DNA of 20,905 nucleotides. It comes from Didymodactylos carnosus. Taxonomy: Eukaryota > Rotifera > Eurotatoria > Philodinida > Philodinidae. Made by a program: the position numbers and the translations under genes. Location of the stretch: positions 1 through 20,905 of the forward strand of contig CAJNOQ010003244.1 of assembly GCA_905250885.1 (NCBI GenBank), read 5' to 3'. Positions 1 to 9,366 of this stretch are shown piece after piece (the first letter of the stretch is position 1; each line of letters begins with the position of its first letter). Under the pieces are notes generated by a model. The model ran no database searches. It saw nothing but the letters and a program-made list of their open reading frames with translations, and was not told where the DNA came from.

Positions 1-15
1 GCACAGTTTCAAATT

Positions 16-119
16 GTTCTCATTTGAGATTATGTGCAAACGACTGTTCTCCTTCGAGAGTGCAAGGTTTATAAATGTTCTCACTTGAGAAATTATTAAG
101 AAAATTGTTCTCATTCGAG
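16..119. repeat. Four spaced copies of a 13-bp palindromic motif
   Basis: The motif GTTCTCAYTYGAG (one copy has CTCC) starts at 16, 46, 77 and 107, so the spacing is 30, 31 and 30 bp, about three helical turns. Its core is CTC-N4-GAG; the third copy extends to the 14-bp palindrome TTCTCACTTGAGAA. The sequence between copies is not conserved. It could be the edge of a minisatellite or a set of protein-binding sites. The array may continue to the left of the window. Confidence 0.7.
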
Positions 120-383
120 AGGTCACCGTTCTGAGTAAATAGTCGTCATCTACAAAAAGAAATTATCTCGCCTAATTGAATAAACGTATTTCAGGTTTCT
201 ACCAACATCCACAAATTATATATAGTTATCGTTGCAATAGATCTTACCATGTGTTCTTTTCTAGTTTGAATTGAGACCTTTTATACTAAGTAGCCAAACG
301 AAATTCATGGAGAGCGGCCTAGCTGAATTAGTGATCAGTCATGCTTCACATGGTTTCATACAACACAATGTATTCTTTTACCT

Positions 384-453
384 GACGATGTAATTTAGTA
401 GTAGAACGTCGGATTGTGGTCCTGAGACGGGAGTTCAATTCTCTCTATTGGCA
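384..453 (+). tRNA. tRNA-His (GTG)-like sequence, possibly a pseudogene
   Basis: A 70-nt stretch folds as a cloverleaf. The acceptor arms are 384-390 and 446-452, with 6 of 7 pairs including wobbles, followed by A453 as discriminator. The anticodon loop TTGTGGT carries GTG (His), and its stem has one A-C mismatch. The T arm pairs fully (GGGAG/CTCTC) around the loop TTCAATT. The D stem is weak, with three of four pairs. The variable loop is only 3 nt. No CCA is encoded, as expected for a eukaryotic gene. The short variable loop and the mismatches point to a degenerate copy or an organelle-type tRNA rather than a normal nuclear gene. No intron is seen. Confidence 0.42.
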
Positions 454-1545
454 TGTCTTCTTTCGAAAAACCTTTTCGTTCTCTAATCTCAGCGTGAGTT
501 CTCAGACTAAATAAACTGCTGGTATATGTGCAGCTAATCAGTTGTCCGATTCTATGCAATTTATAGACGCTAGCGCTCCATTATAACTGTTTTGTGCTGA
601 AGTTTGTGAAGTGGGGATTCAAAATTATGTCTAGTTTATTATACACGACGACTATTTGATGAATACATCCGGAAATGGGATGACTAATTGAGAAACTAGT
701 AAGACTATATTAAGAAGGATTTTTGTATTTTGTCTTTAAGAGTCATGAATCCCAATCATTTTAGGGTATTTACTATCTCACTGAGGTATATCGATCAATG
801 TACAAATCATTGGAATCTGAGGGGTACATCTCGGGAGGCTCCCTCGTCAAATGTAGTACTTCATGAAGGCATAGTAATAAATTTGTATTGAAAAACTCAA
901 TATGATGCCCTTCTGACTTCAATGACAAAAAAAAAAGACAAATTAAAGATAACAAAAGAAGTAAAAAGAGAGAGAAAAGAGAAACGAATGATAATAATGA
1001 CAAAGAAAAAGTGAACTAATGAGGGAAACTCAAATTTAAAGTCTTTGTGTGTCTCTAACGGCACACAATCGCGGAATATTCTGAGTTTTGCATCGATGGA
1101 GATTGTTTTCCGATACCATATAAAACCTACCGGGGGAGTTTTCGAACTTCTACAGGGCCCTACGGCTGTTCTAAATAGCAGTAGGAGGCGACCCTGGGCT
1201 GCTGGGAGCCACCGTCCTAGATTTGGGCTAGCCACTCACTTCTTGGACATAAAACTCTTTTGGCTACAAAACAGACAAGAAAGCGGTGCGCGAAGGCACA
1301 AACAACTGTGAATTTCGGCGGATGGAAAAAGTCATACCTATCTACGTATCTTCTACGGCATATTATTCACATTGACATATCAACTGATTCGTTATCGTGT
1401 AAATTATAGCTTGTATCATATCAAACACTGTAGCATATGTATATATTCACTATAAAGGATACCACATGACGATTAATTATCTCATACAGAAAACGGCAAA
1501 AGTCTTCAAAAAGATATGCTCATTTTCCAGGACTTGACTAATTAT
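454..1545. other. Intergenic, no supported gene
   Basis: No convincing gene is seen. A purine-rich tract (about 920-1035) is followed by a locally GC-richer block (about 1125-1245). Short overlapping open frames occur on both strands there (1045-1311 plus; 897-1235 minus), but neither shows a recognisable domain, and the minus frame runs into low-complexity residues. Confidence 0.5.
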
Positions 1546-1835
1546 AGGTGAACCACAGATGCCACCGGTCAGTCACCGGTGACTTGCGTAAATGTGGCGA
1601 CCGGTTGACCGGCCATTTTTCAAAAACTTTGACCGGTAAGCGATCGGTGTTTTTTGCTTTCTGTTCGATATAAATATGCTATTTTCTGTCATATTTTCTA
1701 ATTATAAGCCAAGTCAACCGGTCCCGGTCCAACTCGACCTTTCCCGGCCCAGCAGTTTGATCGGAACCGGACCAGCTGGACCGGATCGGGAACGGACGCC
1801 CGGTCGCCCTGTCCGGTTGCATCTCTCAGGTGAAC
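1546..1835. mobile_element. Short hAT-like non-autonomous element with 8-bp target duplication
   Basis: The element body is 1554-1827 (274 bp), flanked by perfect 8-bp direct repeats AGGTGAAC at 1546-1553 and 1828-1835. Imperfect terminal inverted repeats of about 19 bp are seen: left CACAGATGCCACCGGTCAG, right end (read inward) GAGAGATGCAACCGGACAG, with 15 of 19 matching. An 8-bp target duplication and ends of the type CAGAGATGC are typical of hAT transposons. The interior is far more GC-rich than its surroundings and is full of ACCGG/CCGGT motifs in both orientations, the sort of subterminal repeats to which hAT transposases bind. There is no coding capacity, so it would depend on a transposase elsewhere. 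Confidence 0.78.
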
Positions 1836-2390
1836 TAAAGTATACATAGAAAAATTAAGTTCATATGTGTCTTGTACAAGTGCTGTAAATTTGACTGATC
1901 TTTTTCCTGAACCTCTACGATCAGCTTTAACCTAGAACGAGTCAATCCTACTAAAAAAACGGTATGGAAATAAATAAAGAAGAATTTTGCTAGGCAACGC
2001 TGGAAGTGAAACGCAATAAGTCTTCTATCGTTTCTGGTTTAATTCGTTAGATAAGATAAGGTACAGCTAATTCAAAGTTGAAGTATTTTATTTTTGAATT
2101 TAACATACATATTCGGATAGCGGAAAGCGAGCTGATTCCGAATATCGTCTTTAAAGTTTTTTGATCTTTGAAACAGTTTTTTTGGATTCAGCATGTCAAA
2201 CTGTGAATAAAAAACTATTTTCGATGTTCAGCACATCTTCCTTAGCCTCTGCAAAAAATTCGTTTACAAGAGGATACAGAAACGTAAGTCTCTGCTAAAA
2301 AAAGCATCAAGTCTTTTTCCTTAAGAGATGGAACCTTGAATCTTAGGCCATTCGAACCGCCTTGAAGTGGAGAACAATGTTATATTCTTT
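1836..2390. other. Intergenic, nothing recognised
   Basis: AT-rich sequence with no open frame of note, no recognised RNA and no clear repeat. Confidence 0.5.
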
Positions 2391-2804
2391 TATATTTAAA
2401 TTTTTCGTTCCTGTTCAGATATTTCGCTTTCGTTCGAAAAAGTCTAAATTCTCTTCGTAATTCTCAATTTTCTCCAACAGAACTCTTTTATGAAATAGAA
2501 ATATCATATTTAAAATCAGTATCAAACGAATCGACTGATGTGTACCTCTACCCTAACTGAGTACTTTAATCTTTTTCGAATTTTCGCGTTGAAAACTCAT
2601 CGAGATTTTCACCAAAAAATGAAAACCAACTATAAATTTTAAAATACACATCAATCGATTCGTTTTTTGATCCTGATTTTAAATATGATATTTCTGCTTC
2701 ATAAAAGTTGAGTTCTGTTGGAGATAATTGAGAATTACAAGGAGAATTTCGACTTTTTCGAACGAAAGCGAAATATCTGAACAGGAACGAAAAATTTAAA
2801 TATA
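2391..2804. mobile_element. 414-bp foldback element
   Basis: Two long inverted arms, about 2391-2547 and 2644-2804, flank a spacer of roughly 96 bp. The outer ends read TATATTTAAA and TTTAAATATA. Long stretches match exactly, for example the CGTTCCTGTTCAG block and its complement near 2785. The ends allow a TA target duplication, but since they are themselves palindromic this cannot be settled. There is no coding capacity: the minus-strand frame through the right arm (2566-2868) is only an open stretch of the repeat. It is probably a Tc1/mariner-type or other miniature inverted-repeat element. Confidence 0.8.
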
Positions 2805-2842
2805 GGCCTAAATAGTGAGAATATAGGCCTAAATAGTGAGAA
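2801..2842. repeat. 21-bp tandem duplication at the foldback's right end
   Basis: Two exact copies of a 21-bp unit beginning TATAGGCCTAAATAGTGAG lie at 2801-2821 and 2822-2842. The first copy starts within the last four bases of the foldback arm, so the duplication may have arisen during insertion or repair of that element. Confidence 0.85.
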
Positions 2843-4613
2843 TTTCGTTTATTTGTACAATATATCATAGCTAGAACAATATTCTTATAAGTGAAAATTT
2901 TAAATCAAGATTCAAAAAACGCTTTAGAGTGAACCGAATTTTGGCAGTTACCCTTGGATTTAAAAAAGTGTGTAGCTCTGCTTTTTTGCACGCTATCAGC
3001 TATTATTGAACGGAATATGATTCAGTATGTCGATCGACATATACAGATTATAACATGATTCTGAAAACTTTTTCTAGAATGAGAGGAAGTGTACTCCTAA
3101 ACCTACGATAAATTGACTGATTAATTGAGCTAACTAATCATCTCTTTCTAATTTTGACAATAAGGATATTTGAATGGTCACATCTATCGTCATTTCCGTT
3201 ATATTTTTGAATATTTTTAATGGATATGAATAATATTTTTCTAATTTTTTCGTACACACAAAAGTCTTCATCCAACACAAACCATCTGTACTTCGACAGA
3301 GGTTAAAATTTTCTACAAGATGTCACACTCGGCCACTTTTTCACCGTCTTCACCGAGTCTGCACGCGTATCTTGTACCTGTTGGCACCAAAACATATTCA
3401 AATAGAGACAGCAGGTAGAAATTTGGAATCAGCATGTGAAAATTGAATTCTCTATCAATTTATTTGATGCAAACAACAACAGTTTAACAAACGTCACTAT
3501 TCTAGCAGACAAGTGTATAGCGAATAGTGAATAAGAATTTTAATGAATAACACTAGTGAAAATTGCATCGAACGAAGTAGCTCAGTTTAAAACTGATATA
3601 TTTCAGCCAAAGTTCGACAAGCTAACTACATCAGGAACTTCCGCTGAATTGTAGAAATATAACTAGAGACCAACTACCCTTCGGGAAAATGTGATAGATT
3701 TTAACTGTTTGGACTTCAAACGGACTTGATAAAAGATCCTTAAGCCCAAGGCCGTCAAAAAAAAGCTTCAAGTCCTGAGTTGGACTTGCCCATCTCTGAT
3801 GTTACGATACTACTTTTATAAAACTAAAAGGTGATTTGAGATGGTAAAATTTTGTTGATCAGTGTCTGCTGTCTGTGTTTGACTGTAATTACGACTTTTA
3901 CGCATGCCTACGTTTTGACATTACATAACTTTATCTAGATAAATTTGCTTCGTAAAACTCCTATTGATTCAATAGCTCATAGCACGAGTGGTACTATTTT
4001 TCCATTCTTTTTGGATACGTCAGTTTGTCCAATCTTGTTCGTTGCAGTTCCATCAGCCGTGGCGTTCAATTTACGTTTCGTTGAGTTTTAAGGCTGTTTT
4101 TTTTTTCCTCAAGTGAGAAACTGAGTTTCAAATTTCAGCCATAATGTAAATGATTCATGTATCAATTTTGATTGAATAGAGCGTATCGATTGATGAGATC
4201 CGATTACTTTTCTCTATAATATCAGGTTTCGTTGATGCAATTAAACTAAACTTTGATTGTTGACACAAATGCTCAATCAAAATATGGTTATTCATACATA
4301 TGAAGAATAATGATACAAAACAGTTACAACAAGAAATATGTGATTCGAAAATCTTGAACACAGTGAGAAGTTTTCTGAAAACAATAGTGAAACTGTTTGA
4401 TACAAGATTAAATCATGTAGAATTATTTATAATGTTTATGTTAATTGATACATATAAATTATTATATTAAAACGTCGTTTTCCACGCACAGAAAATTTTA
4501 AAGAAAAAAAATGGTCATCGTTTAGGCCATTGCTGTCGGACGACGAAAACCAGTAGATGAACAGAATTGAAAATGAACCATCCATCGAACAGAATTACTT
4601 CTAATTCACTTCA
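2843..4613. other. Long AT-rich intergenic stretch
   Basis: No supported gene in about 1.8 kb. The only structured item is a possible transposon end at 3769-3798, listed separately. The open frame at 4155-4361 on the minus strand is short, low in complexity and unrecognised. Confidence 0.45.
3769..3798. mobile_element. Possible right end of a hAT-like element
   Basis: The sequence GGACTTGCCCATCTCTG (3782-3798) reads, on the other strand, as CAGAGATGGGCAAGTCC, a form common at hAT termini. Just inside it, CAAGTCC (3769-3775) and GGACTTG (3782-3788) form a hairpin, and related AAGTCC/GGACTT motifs recur from about 3710, like subterminal repeats. No matching left end or target duplication was found, so this may be a solo or truncated end. 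Confidence 0.35.
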
Positions 4614-4988
4614 TTGATAAAACTAATGAACATTATCCGAAAATACACTAAAACTTCGTACAACATTGAATCTCAAACTTATTTCCGATGTGCACAAAGA
4701 AAAACTAATTATTTATTATCGATCTATCCAAAGATGGACATCCGAAATCTGTCACCAAAGCGCAAAAATCAGATGGATATTACCTTGATAAACTACTTTA
4801 GATTATTTACATATCAGAGATATCTTGGCTCGTCAAAAAGTCTTTCTTTTCTACTGAAAGCAATTGTTGATACACAACATATAATAATAAAAACACACAC
4901 CATAAGGGATAATGTTCATGTGAATTTTGAAATATACGAGTCAACTAGCCGAAATCGGGGCTCCTCGAAAAACGCTTATAGTTCCTGA
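4614..4988 (+). CDS. Unrecognised 124-codon open frame, doubtful gene
   Basis: This is an open frame from ATG to TGA of 124 residues, basic and isoleucine/serine rich. I recognise no domain, signal peptide or membrane segment. A second ATG four codons in would give a similar product. Codon use is mixed, and in DNA this AT-rich a 370-bp open frame can occur by chance. There is no splice signal or poly(A) context that singles it out. It is recorded only because it is the longest open frame between 2.9 and 5.6 kb. Confidence 0.15.
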   Translation: MIKLMNIIRKYTKTSYNIESQTYFRCAQRKTNYLLSIYPKMDIRNLSPKRKNQMDITLINYFRLFTYQRYLGSSKSLSFLLKAIVDTQHIIIKTHTIRDNVHVNFEIYESTSRNRGSSKNAYSS

Positions 4989-5650
4989 ATGGAACAAAGC
5001 TAGGAAGGTTGGCCTTGTGTAGATTGAAAGAGAAAACATTTCGCTATCGAGTGATAAAATTTGGATTTGTAGATGAAACTGTAGTTTTCAAAATTAAACA
5101 TCGTCTAATTTAACAATTTTTGTTTTATTTCTTTCAGTAGATATAATAAAAAGAAAAGTCTTCCAAATTAAGAGAATCTTCAGGAGTCGAATAAAAGTTT
5201 TGGAGATTGAAAACTGCCGACGCAATTTCTACAAAACTAGATATCATCCAGTAGCGTTTCATTGTTTTTTTTATTCTGAATGAGCTAAACGTCTTTGTTT
5301 TCTTTATTTTTACTCAGATTAACAATTCTCATCATATTGCTGAGTTTAAATTATTTTACTTCCTATCAATCGATTAATATTTTGTCCAATTATAAAGTTC
5401 ATACTTTTTCACAAATTTTGTTTATTTCAGATTTAGTGTTATTCTCTATAGAAAAACAGCGTTCAATTCAATTGAAAACAAATATTTAAATACTAAAAAA
5501 ACGTCAAAAATTATTATTAAATCAACATTATTCGATTAAAACAAAAAAAGATGCTGAGCCAGAAATAGCTTTACTATTGATGATTAGTATAACATTTTTA
5601 TTTTCTTTGTTTTTTTGTTCTTTTATTGTCTTTTTAATTCTTTGCTATGA
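4989..5650. other. Upstream region of the BEN-like gene with a possible first exon
   Basis: Mostly AT-rich non-coding sequence. A coding-like stretch at 5490-5586, with residues such as DAEPEIALLLMI, could be an exon. A donor at 5587 and a pyrimidine-rich acceptor ending at 5654 would make a 68-bp intron and join in frame to the sequence before the ATG at 5672. No start codon was found for that exon, so this remains tentative. The hydrophobic frame at 5295-5489 looks like chance. Confidence 0.35.
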
Positions 5651-5671
5651 CTAGGTACAAAAGAAGCTTGT

Positions 5672-6865
5672 ATGGACAACCTTCCAAAATTAGAAGAACA
5701 AAAAACACAACAAATAGAATCTACTGAAGAATTAGAAGTAGAAGAAGATGACGATGAAGAAGAAGAAGAATGTACTCTACCAACAATAAGTGAAACTGAT
5801 ATAGTTCTTATGAATTCATCTACAAATAAAAGAATTTTAGAAGACAAAGCTTTAACACCTATACAGAATACAGCAGATTATCTTGGAACAGAACAATGCA
5901 CAAAAATAATACAACAATCCACACCAAACAAACAATCAATAACAAAGATATCAAAATGATAATGATTATAGTCAAAAATCAACAGATAATGATCTTGATT
6001 TTGATATTTCATGTGATGAAGATGAAAATGGTTTATTGATTGCTCAACAACAAAAGAAAATGAACGATTTAGAACATAAATTGATAAATGCTAATTTAAC
6101 AATTCAAATATTGAAAGATACAATTCGAAAATTACGTGCAAATTTAGTTCGTAAGTATTCATAAAACCTAATAAATATAAACACTCTATTGGAAAAATAA
6201 TCTTGAATAATTTTATTTTAGCTAAACCGCAAGATTCTTGCGGTTTAGCTGATTCTTGCTGCGGCAAGAACCAGCAGTCAGGAAATTTTTATCAGATTTA
6301 CTACAACAAATAACGCTAGAATCTGTTCAAATAGATATTAAAGAATGGGCAAGAAAACTTTCAATAACTGAAGGACAATTAAAGTATTCATTCGAAGAAA
6401 AAGAAAAAGTAACTGCACAAAATATATCAAGACATGTTTTCAGAGATATATTACGTGAATATAATAATCGTAATTATCATGGAGATCATTTAAAATTGGA
6501 TGTAGGAATAATGAATCAAATTCATAGAAAGTATTATAGTTCTGTTTAATTAAAAGTAACAAAGTATTACTCTGTTGTTTTTCTTTTTTATTATAAGAAT
6601 TCTTGAAAAAATTTATAAAAATAAATATGGTAAAGGACCAATCGATAGAGCAATTAAACGCGTTTTTTATCTTCAGAAAAATCAAATAATAGTAGCTGAA
6701 AAAAAACGTTTAGCTGAAGATGGTAAGCCGAAGATGGTCGATTCATTAATAACAATGAATAATGATACAATTGCACAACAAACTACACAAGATGATCATA
6801 ATGAAAATAAAACACAGGATGGTGATAATGCTGTTAATATTGCCCCAGCAGTTGGATCACAGTAA
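5672..6865 (+). CDS. Spliced gene: acidic N-terminus, coiled coil, C-terminal BEN-like domain
   Basis: The exons I infer are 5672-6150, 6278-6530 and 6598-6865, giving roughly 335 residues. The N-terminus is strongly acidic (EEDDDEEEEE about residues 27-36), typical of nuclear proteins. A heptad-like coiled coil follows (about 6045-6150, QQQKKMNDLEHKL onward). The last 170 residues are helical, with FLSDLLQQITLESV, then SRHVFRDILREY, then YGKGPIDRAIKRVF. This layout, ending in a 'RAI..VF' helix, resembles BEN DNA/protein-interaction domains, but that is a pattern judgement, not a proven match. Splicing at 6531/6597 restores a continuous frame exactly (HRK joined to ILEKIYKNKYGK), which is good evidence for a real gene. 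Within exon 1 the frame changes by one base between 5943 and 5955: the first frame stops at TGA 5957-5959 while the coding-like sequence continues in another. This is a sequencing error, an unrecognised intron, or gene decay. A non-coding upstream exon or an extra coding one at 5490-5586 is possible. Confidence 0.6.
6151..6277 (+). other. Intron 1 of the BEN-like gene (about 127 bp)
   Basis: The donor GTAAGT lies at 6151-6156. Frame considerations require the acceptor to be the CAG ending at 6277 or the overlapping CAG ending at 6274 (sequence CCAGCAG, a NAGNAG acceptor); both keep frame and differ by one residue. The more classical acceptor, TTTTATTTTAG ending at 6221, would give a 71-bp intron like its neighbour but shifts the frame into an early stop at about 6308-6310. 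Confidence 0.6.
6220..6270. repeat. Perfect 31-bp palindrome plus adjacent hairpin
   Basis: AGCTAAACCGCAAGA (6220-6234) is followed by a single T and its exact reverse complement (6236-6250). A second hairpin, TTCTTGC/GCAAGAA with a 4-base loop, follows at 6253-6270 and reuses the TCTTGC word of the first. The structure begins on the AG of the otherwise classical acceptor and ends just before the acceptors that keep frame. Confidence 0.9.
6531..6597 (+). other. Intron 2 of the BEN-like gene (67 bp)
   Basis: The donor is GTATTA at 6531 and the acceptor TTATAAG ends at 6597, with a pyrimidine-rich run before it (TTGTTTTTCTTTTTT). Removing it fuses codon AA|A and keeps a continuous reading frame into the 6598-6865 exon. 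The length suits the very short introns known from bdelloid rotifers. Confidence 0.75.
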
Positions 6866-7590
6866 CCTTAAAGCGATGCATTTACAACTAAACACAATTG
6901 TTTGAAAAAAAACGTTGGTTATTCTTTTTTCTATTATTGTTATTTTTTCGTTTATGAGATTTGGTTTATTTTTATTCTGAAAATATGTTTGTTTCCAAGT
7001 TAAAAAAAATCAGTGAAAAAAATAAAAAGTCATTGTTGTTATATCAATTTTCTTTTTTTTTATTGTTATGTATATTACATACCATTATTTAAGCAAATAA
7101 AACAGTTTTATTATTATTTTGAAAACACATTTATTTAAAAGCCAAGAAAACGATGGAAGAAAACATTGTTGTTACATTACTTATTTTATTTTTATTGTTA
7201 TGTATATTACATGTGTAAATGCTTCGTGTAAGCGTTATTTCAGCAAACAAAACTAGCTTTCATATATGACACAGTATTGTTTATTAAAAGTTAGAGTGAG
7301 ACTTTTGCCAAAAATTGGTGTTGTTCAGTTCAAGAAGTTTATTTATTTTCAATTTTATTGCTTCATCTTTTCTATTTCTTGATAATCTGAGACATCTATT
7401 GAACATGACTTATTGTTTCTCTCATGCAATGACTCCTAAGAATTAAGCGTTCATCCTGATAAACCTTCATTTTTAATTAGTTAAAGAGCTTTTTTCTCCA
7501 TTTTATAAAAAAAAATTTGTGTATATTGGTCAAATGTAATAAATTGAATCGAGTTTATTTTGTATTTATTTTCTCGTTTCGATTGTACGT
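6866..7590. other. 3' region of the BEN-like gene, AT-rich
   Basis: Likely 3' UTR and intergenic sequence. AATAAA signals occur near 7021 and 7095. Within it lies the imperfect tandem duplication listed separately. No gene is seen. Confidence 0.5.
7031..7310. repeat. Imperfect tandem duplication of about 133-150 bp
   Basis: Copy 1 begins CATTGTTGTTA at 7031 and copy 2 at 7164. Both contain TTATTGTTATGTATATTACAT and later TTATTTMAGCAAAYAAAAC (about 7085 and 7235), so spacing grows from 133 to about 150 bp through indels. It lies directly downstream of the BEN-like gene and duplicates sequence that includes a poly(A)-like signal. Confidence 0.65.
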
Positions 7591-7602
7591 TTGTTTCTTA
7601 AA

Positions 7603-7938
7603 ATGAATTCAACAAATAGACAATCCAAAAATACAACATGTAAATACAAGAGAAAAACAGAACAAATAATCAAAGAACGTTTTATTTTCATAAATGAGGA
7701 AGAAGGACTGAAAGGACTAAGTATTTTGTTAACAGGAATAGGAAAAAAATCGACAACAAAAGTAATTGCAACTGTTTTGTGTTTAACGCAATATAAACAT
7801 CGATTATCCAAATCTTGTATTAACGATATTTGTACATTATTAAAAAAATTAAGTATTGAAGAATCATCAATATCATATTATCAACTTAAATAAGTATTAA
7901 TTACTGATGACGAACCAAAAGTCTATACCTCACTCACG
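7603..7938 (+). pseudogene. Short relic, perhaps the N-terminus of a transposon-encoded protein
   Basis: The open frame 7591-7893 gives 100 residues; the second ATG (7603) is the more natural start. It is lysine-rich at the N-terminus, then helical, with YKHRLSKSCINDICTLLKKL followed by SYYQLK and a stop. Reading on past the TAA (7891-7893) in the same frame gives VLITDDEPKVYTSLT before another stop, so the first stop may be a mutated lysine codon. The helix-rich 'RLS.SCINDIC.LL..L' pattern recalls the region ahead of the zinc ribbon in large animal transposase-like proteins of the tnp2 kind. That is recollection without a search and is weak. It could also be a small unknown gene. Confidence 0.3.
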
Positions 7939-8661
7939 TAGTCGCCACAGAAAATCATCCTCATCTCCTTCTCACCTCTGAAATCCTACTACTGCTGTAC
8001 TGTTTCATCTAGTAAAACATTAACATTTTGTTTCTGTTCTTTTATTTTTATTTATCTAGCCCCAAATCTCGTTCAGACTTTGTTTTAATGGATTTTATGA
8101 GGATAAGTTGGCTATTACGCTTATTATTATTGTATAATGACGAAAGTGATGAATTTTGATTCTACCGACAGCTTTTTGTGTATGACTGGGCTTATAACAA
8201 TTATGCCAAATTGGATTAAATGGTTGTCGCTGTGATGATTGTGAATGATAACTATTAGACGAACAATTATTATCATTATTATGACGTATTACAGATTTGT
8301 TTCGTTTAGTTTCACTTTGATTCCACAGATTTTCGAACGTAAGAAACATTGCGAGCCTTACTCAAAAAGCAGGACTAACTATGAGCACAAAATTCTAGTA
8401 TATCTCTCTATTAAAGAACCTAATTTCGTGAAATTTATTCTCAACAACTTTCATGTTGTGGACATATTGATCGAAGACTGAATCATCATTCTCTAACCCA
8501 AAAAGTGGTATTAATGACCCGCAACTACTCTATTTTATACCTGGTATCATTAACAGTAATCGTCTGGAATTATTAAATTTCAATTGTAATTGCTCTACAA
8601 TCAAATGTTGAGTATTTCTTATTTTAAACTGTGCTCCTCGCTTCAATTGCTTTCGTGTGAA
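7939..8661. other. Intergenic, no convincing gene
   Basis: AT-rich with ATT/ATA-rich simple sequence around 8118-8290. Open frames at 8095-8349 (minus) and 8245-8481 (plus) overlap and show no clear domain. The minus frame contains a C-x10-H-like stretch (WHNCYKPSHTQ) that faintly recalls a gag zinc knuckle but lacks the CCHC spacing. Confidence 0.4.
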
Positions 8662-9107
8662 TTCTGTACATTTCAATAAAGAAACGTTATGCTACACCTC
8701 GGAGTCTTGAGATAAAGAGCAAAACCTAATGATCTTACAAGTTCCTTCAGAAGTTTTTCAACCACATTATTAGACAACCCATTCAATTCTCTGCAGAATG
8801 AGATGTTTACCAAGCTTCTACGATCCTGGCCCACCAAGTTGCAGGCTCTTTAACATTACTAATATAACTGCATCGAAAATTTTCACTTTAATGCTGAATT
8901 TTCGACCTGTATCGTATTTTCTATGGCACTTTTGACAAAACATCGTAGAAATTGAGCCAACATCCCATCTTGTAGAAAACTGAACGGGCTATTTAATGAT
9001 TGACTGAAAAACTTCTGAAGAAAATTTTAAGGTCACTAAGTTTTCAGAAATCTCTATCTCAAGACTCCGAAGCGTAGCATAACGTTTCTGCATCGAAATA
9101 TATAGAA
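8662..9107. mobile_element. 446-bp foldback element
   Basis: The inverted arms are about 8662-8824 and 8942-9107 around a spacer of 117 bp. The best-kept core is GAAACGTTATGCTAC at 8681-8695, and the following TCGGAGTCTTGAGATA matches the complement at 9050-9080. Outer similarity (TTCTGTACATTTC against its partner) is weaker, and the arms have more substitutions and indels than the other foldbacks, so it is older. No clear target duplication and no coding capacity. Confidence 0.7.
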
Positions 9108-9366
9108 CTCGATGAGGCCAAGTTCAAGGTTTTACGATAGAGATTGGGATCATTAGACGTTTTACAAGTTAGACGAAAGCAGCTGGAAAATGACGCAAAA
9201 TGCACCTTTCCCGGTAAATTGACTATAACTTTTTCTAAAAAGGCTAGATACCTGCCGTTTTCATCATTCGATTCAGTTTCCCGAGTTCTACGATATGAAG
9301 TGGGTTATGTCCCGTCACTAACGCCAACACTTTTGTATATTGTGGGAGGTTTCATATGGATGGAGC
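9108..9366. other. Open but unrecognised stretch
   Basis: A plus-strand frame at 9144-9407 is open for 87 residues (for example SFDSVSRVLRYEVGY) and has some protein-like composition. It overlaps the left arm of the next inverted repeat, and no domain or splice context supports it, so it is not called as a gene. Confidence 0.3.

Noticed and set aside
16-119. CRISPR-like array
   Set aside because: The repeat is only 13 bp with about 17-bp gaps in a eukaryotic context, with no cas genes.
300-345. A second tRNA next to the tRNA-His-like sequence (box A-like TAGCTGAATTAGTG)
   Set aside because: No T arm or acceptor pairing could be found.
897-1311. Opposing open frames across the GC-richer block
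   Set aside because: They overlap each other, match no known family and the minus frame ends in low-complexity hydrophobic residues.
8095-8349. Minus-strand frame with a faint gag zinc-knuckle look
   Set aside because: It lacks the CCHC spacing and no retroelement proteins lie nearby.
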